Assembly (NCBI GenBank): GCA_025054955.1
Contig: JANWZE010000056.1
Span: 26,200-90,199 of the forward strand
Reading direction: 5' to 3'
Origin: Blastocatellia bacterium
GTDB taxonomy: Bacteria > Acidobacteriota > Blastocatellia > HR10 > J050
Length of the DNA stretch: 64,000 nt
Shown here: positions 1-9,871 of the stretch, in pieces
Position numbering within the stretch: the first letter of the stretch is position 1
How the letters are laid out: each line of letters begins with the position of its first letter
Position numbers and translations under genes: made by a program
Notes under the pieces: model-generated
The model's database searches: none
What the model was told of the DNA's origin: nothing
Seen by the model: only the letters and a program-made list of their open reading frames with translations

Positions 1-695
1 TCAGCGCCGGCATTGCTGGTGGTCACCGATACTTCTTCAACGGCGTCAATGCGCGGACGAACAATCGTGAAGAATCCATCTGAACTGCGCAGGTAATTGT
101 CTTGCACATTGATGCCGTCAAATGTGATGTCAATCGCGCCTTTAGGTAGGCCGTTGATGGACGATGTGCGCGGCGTCCCCGGCGTCGCTGTGCCCGGCAG
201 CGTGAGCACCAAATCGAGCGCGTCACGGGATACAAACGGCAGCTCGGTAATCTGTCGTCCGGTGATCGTTGAATTGATAGTTGGCGAGCTCTTATTGATC
301 AGGACTTCCCCGCCCCCTTCAATGATAACGACCTCAGTCATCTGCCCAACGTCCAGCACGACGGTCAATTTGATCGAGCCCCCGACATCAAGTTTGATGT
401 CACGCATCACGATTTGCTTAAAACCGGCTGCGCTGGCCTGAACCGAGTATACGCCGACGGGCAGCGCCGTCACGGCAAAGAAGCCATCGTCATTGGATTT
501 TGTTCTGTACTGGAAGCCTGTGGCCTGATTGATCACCACCACCTCGGCCTCAGGGACAACCGCGCCCTGAATATCCGTCACAGTACCTGTGATCGTGCCG
601 CTGGTTGCCTGCGCGAACACAGCTTGACTGAGGCAGCTCATCCACACAGTGACCACTACGTATGTAAACCGCTTAGCAAGACCCTTCATGTTCAT
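1..695 (-). CDS. TonB-dependent receptor, Oar-like (N-terminal part, cut by window edge)
   Basis: Outer-membrane TonB-dependent receptor, only the first 231 codons visible; the rest lies left of the window. Translated by eye from the minus strand. Start is the ATG at 695 (second in-frame ATG at 689) with AGGAGG at 706-701, 5 nt upstream. Residues about 1-28 are a signal peptide ending in VFAQA. About 32-110 form a carboxypeptidase-regulatory/prealbumin-like domain (GTITGTVTDIQGA). After it comes the start of the plug domain, with TGRQITELPFVSRDALDL and DGINVQDNYLRSSDGFF. The protein is closely similar, residue for residue, to its upstream neighbour at 909-4754, so the two are tandem paralogues. 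Such receptors usually import oligomeric nutrients or carry out surface functions; the substrate cannot be read from the sequence. Confidence 0.93.
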   Translation of the reverse strand, partial: MNMKGLAKRFTYVVVTVWMSCLSQAVFAQATSGTITGTVTDIQGAVVPEAEVVVINQATGFQYRTKSNDDGFFAVTALPVGVYSVQASAAGFKQIVMRDIKLDVGGSIKLTVVLDVGQMTEVVIIEGGGEVLINKSSPTINSTITGRQITELPFVSRDALDLVLTLPGTATPGTPRTSSINGLPKGAIDITFDGINVQDNYLRSSDGFFTIVRPRIDAVEEVSVTTSNAGA

Positions 696-843
696 AGATA
701 CCTCCTTTGCTTGAAGAAACACACTGCCCCTCTTTGCAAGAGCGGTGTCAAACAGGTTCCATGTCTAACAGGACGTCGTCTTGAAACCGATTCGCTCGAT
801 AAAGCTGGTGATCGAAGTGGACCGACACCGCTGATGCTGAATC

Positions 844-892
844 AAAAACGGCTTGATGACGCCGACCATCAACTGGCCCGCGTCATCAAGCC
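844..892 (-). terminator. Rho-independent terminator after the 909-4754 receptor gene
   Basis: Perfect 13-bp inverted repeat GGCTTGATGACGC (850-862) / GCGTCATCAAGCC (880-892) with a 17-nt loop. On the minus strand it is followed by a five-T run (844-848). It starts 17 nt after the stop codon of the upstream receptor and before the start of the next one (695). The two paralogous receptors are therefore probably separate transcription units, or only partly read through. Confidence 0.85.
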
Positions 893-908
893 TCATACCA
901 CAGAATGA

Positions 909-3900
909 CTAAAAATTGATTCGGAAGACGAATTGAATGATCCGTCCGCCCGGATCATTTGTCGTGGACGTATCCTGATACGCATTCAGAATCTGTCCGA
1001 ACAGGCCGTCATTGATATTCGCCGTACTACCATTGGCCGCGCCGGCGCCAAGGAGGCCCCGCGTGCCGCCGCTGCCGGACGCTGCGCTCCGCGCAAAGTA
1101 GAAGTTAGCGTGATTGAACGCATTCAGAAATTCAGCGCGAAACTCCACGTTCCAGTTCTCCGTGATGCGCGTCTTCTTTACGAGACTCAGGTCCCAGCGT
1201 TGGAAGCCTGGACCGTGCAACCAGAGAATAGAGCCGAACTGCCCCGGCGTGCTAGGCGAATCAAGAATGTTCTTGTTGGCCTGGCCGTCCGGCCCGATCA
1301 ATTCTTCAGGGAAGAAATAGACCTGGCCGGTTGGCGTCTTGCGCACCTTGAGCATCTTTTGCAATTGCTGTCGGGTTATTCCCTTGAGGACAACACCGCT
1401 ATCAATGCCCAATCCTGTGAGGTTGTGGTTGAACGTGTAGCGAGCGCTGGTCAGCACAAACGGGGCGCCGGTCTGCGCGCGGAAGATGCCATGCAGGGCC
1501 CATCCTTCGATTGCCTTATTGGCCAAGTTCGAACTGAAGCCCCAGCGTTGACCTGGGCCAAACGGCAATTCGTAAATCCAGTTAGCTTTGAACACATGTG
1601 TAATGTCAAACGGTGAGAGTCCTTTGTCCAACCGGGGATTGCGCAACGTCTGACGCGGCTGAAACACAACCGCGCTGACCTCGCTGATGTCCGAGAGGGC
1701 TTTGCTGAAGCTATAGTTGGCCTGCAACAATAAACCTTTGGAAAAGCGCCGTCGCAGGTCAACCTGCAACGCATGATAGTTGGAATCGCCATCATTGGTC
1801 AGATACCAGACGCCACCTGTTCCTTCAGGATTTACCACAAAAAAGTTCCGCGGATAGCCAGCACTGACCAGGTTATCCATGAACAGACGGTTCGTGGCCA
1901 GTCGTCGCGCAAACGTGCCGGCTTGACCAGAATTCAAGTCACCGATGAACGCACTGGCGCGAAACTGCGGCGAGGTAGTTCGCCCACCAAACGCAGCCAG
2001 CAGAATCGGCACTGGCTGCGTTCCAGCAGCGCCCGGCGCAAAGCTGCGCCCACCGTTGATCCGCAGATTGATCTGCGCGTTGAGGAAGTCTCGCAGGAAC
2101 CCATTTTCAAAAATGTTGACTTCGTTCAGGTCGCCCTGGCGAAACAGCTTGACGGCGTGATTGCCGACATAGCGGACCTCCAGCACCGTGTCGCGCATCA
2201 GCTCGCGCTGCACGCTCAGCGTCCACTGTTGCACATACGGGACCACCAGGTCACGCGTCAAGTAACCATTGGGTGTGAATGCACTGTAAGCAAAATCAGC
2301 CTGCCGCAACGTGGTGGTGAACCGATCCAGTGTCCTTCGCAATGGCGGCAATCCTTGTCCACCGTTGAAATGTAAACTACCCGGCGGGAAATCGCCGCGC
2401 CCCACGCGCAGACTTGCCTCGACTTGCGGTCCTGGATTCGGCCCCAACATCAGGTTGTCAAACAACAGCGTGCCTTCACGAGTATACGTGATCCCGTAGC
2501 CGCCGCGAATGACCGTCTTGCCTTCGGAGCCGAATATCTTGGACAACCATCCCTTCTGGATGTTAGGCGACCAGGCCAGACCAAGACTAGGAGCAAAATT
2601 GTTCCAGTCGCGATTGTAGCTTTCCCCTTCCACAACCGTGTAGATGGTGGGTTGCCCTTGAAGGACGCCTGGCTTAAACAGGTTGCCCGGCCCGGAAATA
2701 CCCCACAAGCCGTCCGGCTGCGGCGTGAAGTAAATTCTGTTGGTGTTGACCGGCGGACCTTGATACTCCCAGCGCAGTCCATAATTGAGCGTGAACGTTG
2801 GCGTGAGGCGCCAGGAATCCTGCATATAGAGCCCAAACTCCGTGTGCCGGCCGCGTTGTGTCAGGGGTTGGCCTTGAACGAATTCGCGCAACTTTTCGTC
2901 CACGTAAACGATCGCACTGATGTCGGTAATGCGGCCCACCAGCAGCGCGTAAAGACTACGGGCGATGGGTAAGTCCGTCGCAGTGGAAATGCCAGGGAAG
3001 TTGGCCACGTCAAAGAGCGTGCTCTGGGCTGGATCATTGGCGTCAATCCCAAACGTAACCGTCGGGATGGCGTCACCGTAGCCAAAGGGATCGAAATCAT
3101 TTCCCCAGAATGTAACCAGCGTGGCCGAGCCACCGAACGAGAAGTTGTGGCGGCCCTTGGTCCATGTCAGATTATCAATCCACTGTTTGACAGGTGTGTT
3201 GCGCCGCGATGGCGAAAACGGAGGAATCGGGTTGCTGCCCAGCGGCCAATCCAACCGATAGCCGCCCGGCACTTTTTCGGGACCTAACTCGCGGAAAAAC
3301 GCCACCGATCCACCTTGCAAGCCAAAGCGAAACTCATTAACCATTGTGGGCGAAATCGTCCAGCGCATTGCCGTTGACCCAGAGAAGCGATTGGAGTGCT
3401 GTCCACCAGCCAGGCCTAAGCCGGGGAAGATCGGATCGGCGCCATTGAGCGTATCAGGAAATGCATCGAAGTAGTTGTAGTGCGCGATCCCTTCCCACCT
3501 GATTTTTTCAGTGATGTTCCAGTCCAATCGCAGGTCGGTGAAGTAGCGTTTATCGAAGCTGGGCGAGTTGAAGGCAAACCGCTCAAGCCGCCCGGCCGGG
3601 TCAGCCGGCGAAACCGTGCCCAGCGCGCGAGCCTGATTGATACGGTCAATCAAGCCGCCGATCGCTGGATCAATCCGCGTCGGGAGGTTGTAACGAGCGG
3701 CCAGTTCCAGCAAATTCACCTTTTGAATTTGCCGATTGTCCGTGCGCACATAATTGAAAATCCCTCGCGACGAGTCCAGACTCAACATGGTACGCTCGCG
3801 GAAAATCGAAGACGGAATGCGGAAATTATCATGCGACCAGAAGAAAAACATCTTGTCTCGCTTAATCGGGCCGCCAATCTTGTAGCCAAATTGGTTCAAC

Positions 3901-4754
3901 AGGATTCGTTGTCGAGGCAGTCCTCGTTGGTTGTTGAAAAAGTAATTGGAGTTGAGCGCGGTATTGCGATGATACCACCAGCCGCCGCCATGAAACTCAT
4001 TGGTGCCGCTTTTGGTGACGAAGGCGATTTGCACGGCGCCTTCGCCGGCTGAATCAGCGCCCGGATTGCTGGTTGTCACCGTGACTTCTTCAATGGCGTC
4101 AATGCGCGGGCGAACATACGCGAAAAAGCCATCACCACTCTTGAGCAAGTTATCCTGAACGTTAATCCCATCGAGCGTGATATTGATAGCTCCTTTGGGC
4201 AACCCATGGATCGAAGAAGTGCGCGGGCGACCCGGCGTGGCCACACCCGGTTGCGTTAAAGCCAAATCCAACGCATCACGCGACGTGATCGGCAATTCGA
4301 TGATCTGACGACCGGTGATCGTCGTGCTCACCTCTTCCGAAGAACGATTGATCAACACCTCGGCGCCAGCCTCGACGTTAACCTGCTCGATGATCTCGCC
4401 AGCTTCCAGCACAACCTTCAAATCAACCGGCGTGGCGGCGCTCAAGGCCACCGAGCGAACCACTAATGACTTAAACCCAGCAGCCGTCACCGTCACCGTG
4501 TAATTACTGACCGGCAGGCCAGGCACCAAAAAGTACCCATCCGGATTCGTGGTCGTTTTGTATTCAACGTTAGTCGTGGTGTCTTTGATTACAACTTCAG
4601 CGCCAACAACGACGGCGCCTGTTTCATCCGTCACGGTTCCGGAAATTCGGCCTGTAGCGCCGCCTTGAGCGAACGCCTCCGACCAAGGCCCGAACCAGAC
4701 CAATGCCAGCAGACACGCCGTAGCGCATGTCATAACGATCTTTGAGAGTTTCAT
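909..4754 (-). CDS. TonB-dependent receptor, Oar-like, with carboxypeptidase-regulatory domain
   Basis: Outer-membrane beta-barrel receptor of 1281 residues, the usual size for Oar-like proteins that are expanded in Acidobacteriota. Signal peptide 1-30 (ends SEAFAQ). Carboxypeptidase-regulatory-like domain about 33-115 (GRISGTVTDETGA). Plug about 130-250 (TGRQIIELPITSRDALDL, DGINVQDNLLKSGDGFF, VTKSGTNEFHGG). Then a long barrel ending in the aromatic C-terminus FVFRINF typical of BAM-assembled proteins. RBS GGAGGA lies just upstream of the ATG. The protein should take up a TonB/ExbBD-energised substrate that cannot be named from sequence. A terminator hairpin follows its stop codon, and an in-tandem paralogue lies directly downstream. 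Confidence 0.95.
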   Translation of the reverse strand: MKLSKIVMTCATACLLALVWFGPWSEAFAQGGATGRISGTVTDETGAVVVGAEVVIKDTTTNVEYKTTTNPDGYFLVPGLPVSNYTVTVTAAGFKSLVVRSVALSAATPVDLKVVLEAGEIIEQVNVEAGAEVLINRSSEEVSTTITGRQIIELPITSRDALDLALTQPGVATPGRPRTSSIHGLPKGAINITLDGINVQDNLLKSGDGFFAYVRPRIDAIEEVTVTTSNPGADSAGEGAVQIAFVTKSGTNEFHGGGWWYHRNTALNSNYFFNNQRGLPRQRILLNQFGYKIGGPIKRDKMFFFWSHDNFRIPSSIFRERTMLSLDSSRGIFNYVRTDNRQIQKVNLLELAARYNLPTRIDPAIGGLIDRINQARALGTVSPADPAGRLERFAFNSPSFDKRYFTDLRLDWNITEKIRWEGIAHYNYFDAFPDTLNGADPIFPGLGLAGGQHSNRFSGSTAMRWTISPTMVNEFRFGLQGGSVAFFRELGPEKVPGGYRLDWPLGSNPIPPFSPSRRNTPVKQWIDNLTWTKGRHNFSFGGSATLVTFWGNDFDPFGYGDAIPTVTFGIDANDPAQSTLFDVANFPGISTATDLPIARSLYALLVGRITDISAIVYVDEKLREFVQGQPLTQRGRHTEFGLYMQDSWRLTPTFTLNYGLRWEYQGPPVNTNRIYFTPQPDGLWGISGPGNLFKPGVLQGQPTIYTVVEGESYNRDWNNFAPSLGLAWSPNIQKGWLSKIFGSEGKTVIRGGYGITYTREGTLLFDNLMLGPNPGPQVEASLRVGRGDFPPGSLHFNGGQGLPPLRRTLDRFTTTLRQADFAYSAFTPNGYLTRDLVVPYVQQWTLSVQRELMRDTVLEVRYVGNHAVKLFRQGDLNEVNIFENGFLRDFLNAQINLRINGGRSFAPGAAGTQPVPILLAAFGGRTTSPQFRASAFIGDLNSGQAGTFARRLATNRLFMDNLVSAGYPRNFFVVNPEGTGGVWYLTNDGDSNYHALQVDLRRRFSKGLLLQANYSFSKALSDISEVSAVVFQPRQTLRNPRLDKGLSPFDITHVFKANWIYELPFGPGQRWGFSSNLANKAIEGWALHGIFRAQTGAPFVLTSARYTFNHNLTGLGIDSGVVLKGITRQQLQKMLKVRKTPTGQVYFFPEELIGPDGQANKNILDSPSTPGQFGSILWLHGPGFQRWDLSLVKKTRITENWNVEFRAEFLNAFNHANFYFARSAASGSGGTRGLLGAGAANGSTANINDGLFGQILNAYQDTSTTNDPGGRIIQFVFRINF

Positions 4755-5199
4755 ATCCTAAGTCCTCCATAGATCAGAGCACTCTTCACCGGCGGCCTGC
4801 GACCCACCCGCGCAATCGAGAACGTAAGGCTGAGTGCGGCAGAAACAAATAAGCCAGCCACGCTTCAGACGAGGTCCTACAACGAGTTCTACCAACCCAG
4901 CGGATGCTCTGACGGTCGCTCACCACCGATGCTGAATGCTCCTTGAAAATAAACTCAAACCCGATGAAGCCGTGCAAATTGTATGCCACGCTCTCAGAAA
5001 ATATCAAGCTAATTGGGTGTTTAAGTTTAGACGCGCAACAGCGCTCAGCCCACCACCGCATCATCCATTTTTTTGGAAGGTTTTTCCGAAAAATTGGAAA
5101 CCTGCCGCCCGGTGCGAAAAAATCAGGAACCTTCCCAGAGCACTTGCGTGAGGAACACTCCAACGTGCACAGTCAAGCTTGTTTGAGGAGGCATCAACT
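4755..5199. other. Divergent intergenic region
   Basis: About 445 bp between the start of the minus-strand receptor and the start of the plus-strand PDZ protein, so promoters for both should lie here. No convincing -35/-10 pair was found. The stretch 5069-5105 is rich in runs of T and A around a GGAAGG/TTCC pair, but no stable hairpin was assigned. Open frames on both strands lack recognisable domains and are not called. Confidence 0.5.
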
Positions 5200-6252
5200 A
5201 TGCGAAAACGCATTCTTTTCTTCTTGTCAGTTCTGCTGATGGCTGCGGGCCTGACGGGCTGGGGCGCTCCCAGTTGGGCTTTCGATGAGACAAACGACCA
5301 GGACACCATTACTGAGCAGAATGTGGTTTTGATTCAAGACGAAGATGAAAGTAACGCGCCGTACTTCTTCAGCATGTATGCCAGCGCCGGCGGCAGCTTT
5401 CTTGGTGTGACGACTGAGGAAGTCACCCCGGAGGTTGTACGACGACTGAAGCTGAAAGAAGAACGTGGGGCCTTGATCACGAGTGTACTACCCGACAGCG
5501 CGGCGGCCAAAGCCGGATTACAAAAGGACGACGTGATCGTTCGCTGGAACGGAGCGCCTGTGGAAAGCGCTTCCCAACTTCACCGCCTTATTCGCGAAAC
5601 GCCCAGTGGACGGATGGTTCGATTGGGGGTCGTTCGCGATGGCCGCGAAATCGAGATGCGAGTCACGCTGGGTAAACGCTCGGAACACGAGCCGAGGCAA
5701 TTTAGAGGTCTCCTGGACCGAGAAACACAAGAGCGGTTGCGCGAGCCGTTCGGCAAAGCGCGCGAGGCTCTGGAGAACCTAGATTGGGGCGCTTACTTCG
5801 GAGCATTCAGCGGTCGTGGACGGATGGGCATCACACTGCAAGAACTGACGCCACAGTTAGCCGACTATTTTGGCGTGAAAGATCGAACCGGTGTGCTGAT
5901 TTCTTCTGTGCGTGAAGATTCACCGGCCAGTCGAGCAGGCCTCAAAGCAGGCGATGTCATCATCGCTATTGACGGAGAGAGCGTGCAAGACGCCAATGAT
6001 GTGATCCGCGTGGTCGCCAAAAAGGAGCAAGGGCCAGTAGAGGTGCGCATCGTGCGTGAGCGGCGCGAAATGACCGTGACGGTGACACTGGAGAAGAAGG
6101 AAAAAGCCATGCCCTACTTCTTTGGCCCCGAAGCCGGTGCAGTGCGCTTTCGGGCGCCGCACATCAGGCTGTTCGTGCCTCGCATCAGAGAGATTATCCC
6201 GGCGCCAGTTAGGCCGCTCAAGCAAATTGGTACGCCGGCAGGCGTGATTTAG
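5200..6252 (+). CDS. Exported protein with two PDZ domains
   Basis: Secreted or periplasmic 350-residue protein. The start chosen is the ATG at 5200 with GAGGAGG 9 nt upstream. An in-frame TTG at 5179 lies ahead of the RBS and is rejected. Signal peptide 1-27 (RKRILFFLSVLL...PSWA). Two PDZ domains follow, about 60-155 (FLGVTTEEVTPEV, GLQKDDVIVRWNGAPV) and about 200-300 (GRMGITLQELTPQL, GLKAGDVIIAIDGESV). Both resemble PDZ domains of HtrA/DegP proteins, but there is no trypsin-like protease domain. It is therefore probably a substrate-binding or scaffold protein of the envelope rather than a protease. The C-terminus is basic and proline-rich. Confidence 0.85.
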   Translation: MRKRILFFLSVLLMAAGLTGWGAPSWAFDETNDQDTITEQNVVLIQDEDESNAPYFFSMYASAGGSFLGVTTEEVTPEVVRRLKLKEERGALITSVLPDSAAAKAGLQKDDVIVRWNGAPVESASQLHRLIRETPSGRMVRLGVVRDGREIEMRVTLGKRSEHEPRQFRGLLDRETQERLREPFGKAREALENLDWGAYFGAFSGRGRMGITLQELTPQLADYFGVKDRTGVLISSVREDSPASRAGLKAGDVIIAIDGESVQDANDVIRVVAKKEQGPVEVRIVRERREMTVTVTLEKKEKAMPYFFGPEAGAVRFRAPHIRLFVPRIREIIPAPVRPLKQIGTPAGVI

Positions 6253-6352
6253 GTTTTCTCCTCCTGAACGGCGAAGGCGACCGTGTGACGAGGTGAGCTG
6301 GCGCCGGAGCAACCGGGCGGCTCTCTGATCAACCGGTCACCTCCCCTTCTTC

Positions 6353-6384
6353 GGCCGGCCACTTCATTGGCCGGCCACTTTCCA
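6353..6384. repeat. Short direct repeat downstream of the PDZ gene
   Basis: GGCCGGCCACTT followed after 5 nt by GGCCGGCCACTTT, a 17-bp period. Each copy contains the palindrome GGCCGGCC. It lies in the 193-bp gap between the PDZ gene and the M28 peptidase gene. Function unknown. Confidence 0.6.
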
Positions 6385-6445
6385 CCTCTTTGGGCTTTCC
6401 CTATACTATCCGCTCGCTCGATCAACTCAACTACAGGAGGATGGT

Positions 6446-8176
6446 ATGTCACGGATCAGTTCAATGTTGGGCTGTGTCGTTTCAGTCGTTGTTCTTTTTG
6501 TTTCTTGCGGGACACTTCAGTCCACGCCTTCTGGCGCAGCAAGCGAGCAGCCGCTCAGCCCGCCTGCATCGGCGCTCAGCGCGATCAATGCGCAAGACCT
6601 GATGGCCTATATTCAACGGCTCGCCTCAGATGAGTTTGAAGGTCGGGCTCCCGGCACAAAGGGCGAAGACCTGACGGTCGAGTACCTTTCGGAACACTTC
6701 AAGCGACTCGGACTGAAACCAGGGAATACGGATGGAACTTATATTCAGAAAGTCCCGCTCGTCGGTCTGACGCCTGATCCAAACATGCGGTTGATTTTCA
6801 CGGCTGGCGCTCAACGGCTCACGTTGGCATACCGCGACGAGTTTGTGGCGTGGAGCAAACACGTTGTCGAGCAGACCGGTGTTCAGGATTCGGAGGTCGT
6901 GTTTGTCGGCTATGGCGTGGTCGCGCCGGAGTTCAACTGGGACGATTTCAAGGGACTGGACGTCAAAGGCAAAACGCTGATCATGCTGATTAACGACCCG
7001 CCAGTGCCTGATCCCGGCGATCCATCGCGCCTGGATGCAAAGACGTTTGGTGGTCGAGCGATGACCTACTACGGTCGCTGGACCTACAAGTATGAAATCG
7101 CTGCACAGAAAGGCGCGCGCGCCTGTTTGATCATCCACGAGACGGAACCGGCGGCCTATCCGTGGGCGGTGGTTCAGGGGCGAGCCGGTGAGCAATTCGA
7201 TCTTTCGACGCCGGATAAGAATTTGTCTCGTTGCGCTGTTGAAGGCTGGCTCACCTATGAGAGCGCGAAAAAGCTGTTTGCGCTGGCCGGCCAGGACATA
7301 GAGAAGCTGAAGAAAGCCGCTGTCAGTCGGGATTTCAAACCGGTTCCGCTGCCCGTAAAAGCATCGGTCTCAATCCGCAATACCATCCGCCCGGTTGATT
7401 CCAGAAATGTCATCGCCAAGCTCGAAGGGAGCGATCCTCGGTTGAAAGACGAGTATGTGGTCTATATGGCCCACTGGGATCATCTCGGCAAAAAAACATC
7501 GCTGACGGGCGACCAAATTTTCAATGGCGCTGTTGACAACGCCACTGGCACAGCCGCTCTGTTGGAACTGGCAGAGGCATTCACCAAGCTGCCCACTCGA
7601 CCGCGTCGTTCCATTTTGTTCTTAGCGCTGACGGCGGAAGAGCAAGGGCTGCTGGGGTCTCAATACTATGCTGAACATCCGATTTACCCGCTGGCCAAAA
7701 CGGTCGCAGCCATCAACATGGATGCGATGAACCCATGGGGCCGCACCAAGGACGTGACGATCATCGGCATGGGCAACTCCACGTTGGACGACATCGCTCA
7801 ATCGGCTGCTAGCGCCCAGGGGCGCATCGTCCGCCCAGACCCGGAACCGGAAAAGGGATTATTCTATCGTTCGGATCATTTCAACTTCGCTAAACAGGGC
7901 GTGCCGGCGCTCTATCTTGACGGCGGCGTTGAGTACATAGACCGCCCACCTGATTGGGGATTGAAGCGCATTCAACAGTACACCGCTGAGGACTATCACA
8001 AACCCAGCGATGAAGTGAAACCCGATTGGGACTTGAGCGGGCTTCTGCAAGATGTGCAGTTATTGTTTGACGTGGGTTACCGCGTCGCCAATCAGGACTC
8101 GTACCCCGAATGGAAGCCAGGCACTGAGTTCAAAGCGAAACGCGAACAGATGCTCAAACAGGCGTCCGGCTCATAG
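6446..8176 (+). CDS. M28 family metallopeptidase with PA domain, exported
   Basis: Zinc aminopeptidase of the M28 (PQQ/Y-like) family, 576 residues. AGGAGG lies 6 nt before the ATG. Residues 1-33 are a signal sequence with a possible lipobox (LFVSC). About 45-130 is the N-terminal part. A protease-associated domain covers roughly 140-290. The catalytic domain follows: AHWDHLG (metal His), [15 protein letters not shown] (bridging Asp), [11 protein letters not shown] (general base and metal Glu), NMDAMNPWG (metal Asp), [17 protein letters not shown] (metal His). All five ligand positions are present, so the enzyme should be active. It probably digests peptides outside the cytoplasm, alongside the other exported peptidases here. 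Confidence 0.92.
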   Translation: MSRISSMLGCVVSVVVLFVSCGTLQSTPSGAASEQPLSPPASALSAINAQDLMAYIQRLASDEFEGRAPGTKGEDLTVEYLSEHFKRLGLKPGNTDGTYIQKVPLVGLTPDPNMRLIFTAGAQRLTLAYRDEFVAWSKHVVEQTGVQDSEVVFVGYGVVAPEFNWDDFKGLDVKGKTLIMLINDPPVPDPGDPSRLDAKTFGGRAMTYYGRWTYKYEIAAQKGARACLIIHETEPAAYPWAVVQGRAGEQFDLSTPDKNLSRCAVEGWLTYESAKKLFALAGQDIEKLKKAAVSRDFKPVPLPVKASVSIRNTIRPVDSRNVIAKLEGSDPRLKDEYVVYMAHWDHLGKKTSLTGDQIFNGAVDNATGTAALLELAEAFTKLPTRPRRSILFLALTAEEQGLLGSQYYAEHPIYPLAKTVAAINMDAMNPWGRTKDVTIIGMGNSTLDDIAQSAASAQGRIVRPDPEPEKGLFYRSDHFNFAKQGVPALYLDGGVEYIDRPPDWGLKRIQQYTAEDYHKPSDEVKPDWDLSGLLQDVQLLFDVGYRVANQDSYPEWKPGTEFKAKREQMLKQASGS

Positions 8177-8270
8177 CTGCAGTCTTGGCGTTGCTGGAAT
8201 GACTGAGCTGCACAGCCTTCCGGTTGTGATGCCCAGCTCCGCTTCGCGACGAAGTGCGCTGCGGTTGGGC

Positions 8271-8292
8271 GACTGGAATTGGCCAGTCTTTC
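8271..8292 (+). terminator. Possible weak terminator after the M28 gene
   Basis: Six-base arms GACTGG (8271-8276) and CCAGTC (8283-8288) with a 6-nt loop, followed by TTTC. It lies between the convergent M28 and hydrolase genes. The T run is short, so this is only a candidate. Confidence 0.3.
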
Positions 8293-8323
8293 AATTGAGA
8301 CATCCAGCGCCGATACGACCGCC

Positions 8324-9703
8324 CTATTGTGGGGGACGAATCCGCGGCACGAAACCTGGGGGGAACTCAGGTAGCGACGAGACGTAGACCGAGCCCGGAT
8401 ACTCTGCTTCAACATAGTAAACCAGCCGAGAGGTGTCGCCAGTCAAGCTCACCGTGTACGAACCGTCGCTTTGCCGACGCATTGGCTCACGTTCAAACGT
8501 GTAGGCTCGGTCACGTGAATAGATCAATTGCACTCTTCTGGCGCCAGCAACCAATGCCCCCGGAACGATGAACACGGTCTCATTCCCTTGCTGTCTGACG
8601 CTCAATTGCGGATCCGGCGGCAGCGGCTGACCGTCGCGCAGATGCCAGTCAAACCACGCTTGAGCGTTACCGAGAATGCGCTTTGAGGCATTGACCACAT
8701 TGTTGTATGTGTCGTAGCGGCGCGATGAGTCAGCATAGTAGCCATGATCCCAGTCGTAGATGATCTCCAGTCGCTTTTCTGGCGCGCGCGTCGCCTCGTA
8801 GGTGGATCGCGTCGTAGTGATGGGAAAGAACTCATCTTGCGCGCCGTTGATCAACATAACAGGCGCGTGCTGGCGACCCACGTAATGAATGGGATCAAGG
8901 TATCGTTCAAACGCGAGCACAGGCGGCGACTCTGGCGTCAGTCCGGTTTCGCTCATGAGCAGGGAAACCCATGAACCAGCTTCCAATGAGCGACGGAAAT
9001 CACCGGTGGCCATGATCGGATAAGCAGCCGCCAAACGGTCATCAACGCCGTTAGCGATCCAAGTCATCAAGCCGCCGGCTGAAATGCCGGTCATGCCGAT
9101 CTTTTGCCGGTTCACGGCAGGCAGCGTCGTCAGGTAGGTCACCGCGCGCATGGCCGAATAGGCATATTGATACAACCAGCTTCGGCGAATGTCGGGAATC
9201 GTGTTCAACCAGTTCCGCCATTGCGAGGGCGCGCCGGTTGAACGGCCTTGACCAGGGCCGCTGAACGAAATGGTAACGGCTTTGAGCATCGCGGCCAGTG
9301 TTTTGGCGACCTCCTCATCAGCTTGATCGCCTGCGCCGTGCCCATAGACGAGCGCGGGCAACGTCCCCGGCGCGTGTCCCGTCGGAATGGCCACAAAGCC
9401 ATGAATGCGGATCGGTCCCTGGCCAACGTCAATCGAATCGAAGGTCACCTCGATCACCTCCATCGAAACGCGGTTGATTCTGGCGCGCGTTGGTCCGGCG
9501 ACGACAGCCGCGTTCAACGTCAGTGGATTCTTGATCTCGGCCATGTCCCAAATCTCGGTTGGGTCCGGTTCGTTCTGTGCAGCGACAGGCAGCGGCGGCC
9601 TGCTTGTTATTGAACTGAGGGACGCCACCAACCAGAACGCGATCAGCAACGCGACCCAGCAACGAGCGGGCTGCACAAACGAGAAAGACTTTTTGTATGA
9701 CAT
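8324..9703 (-). CDS. Exported alpha/beta hydrolase (acyl esterase/dienelactone hydrolase type)
   Basis: Secreted serine hydrolase of 459 residues. The ATG at 9703 is preferred over the GTG at 9706 because it sits 7 nt after GGAGG (9715-9711). Signal peptide about 1-40 (ALLIAFWLVASLSS). The hydrolase core shows LVYGHGAGDQ (oxyanion region), the nucleophile elbow GMTGISAGGLM (GxSxGG), an Asp in INGAQDEFFP and the catalytic His in WDHGYYAD. The C-terminal 80 residues form a separate beta-rich domain. This resembles acetyl-xylan-esterase or dipeptidyl-peptidase-like hydrolases; the actual substrate is not evident. Confidence 0.85.
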   Translation of the reverse strand: MSYKKSFSFVQPARCWVALLIAFWLVASLSSITSRPPLPVAAQNEPDPTEIWDMAEIKNPLTLNAAVVAGPTRARINRVSMEVIEVTFDSIDVGQGPIRIHGFVAIPTGHAPGTLPALVYGHGAGDQADEEVAKTLAAMLKAVTISFSGPGQGRSTGAPSQWRNWLNTIPDIRRSWLYQYAYSAMRAVTYLTTLPAVNRQKIGMTGISAGGLMTWIANGVDDRLAAAYPIMATGDFRRSLEAGSWVSLLMSETGLTPESPPVLAFERYLDPIHYVGRQHAPVMLINGAQDEFFPITTTRSTYEATRAPEKRLEIIYDWDHGYYADSSRRYDTYNNVVNASKRILGNAQAWFDWHLRDGQPLPPDPQLSVRQQGNETVFIVPGALVAGARRVQLIYSRDRAYTFEREPMRRQSDGSYTVSLTGDTSRLVYYVEAEYPGSVYVSSLPEFPPGFVPRIRPPQ

Positions 9704-9871
9704 CACAATTCCTCCAATGCGTCATCTGTTCGTGGGCTTCAGCAGTGTAGCACAGTCCAGGTGAAAATGTCCGATGAAAAAGCTGCGACGCCGTGATAAA
9801 ATGCGGCCACGCCCGGTGATACAAAAACAGATGCGCTGTTTCACAGCAGTTCCGTTTGGAGGCAAAATCTT

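Noticed and set aside
933..4503. Several open frames of 60-230 codons on the plus strand across the receptor gene
   Set aside because: They are antisense shadows of a receptor with complete domains and ribosome site; none shows a recognisable domain.
4786..5163. 125-codon minus-strand frame before the PDZ gene
   Set aside because: No family likeness, no ribosome site, and odd composition; treated as intergenic.
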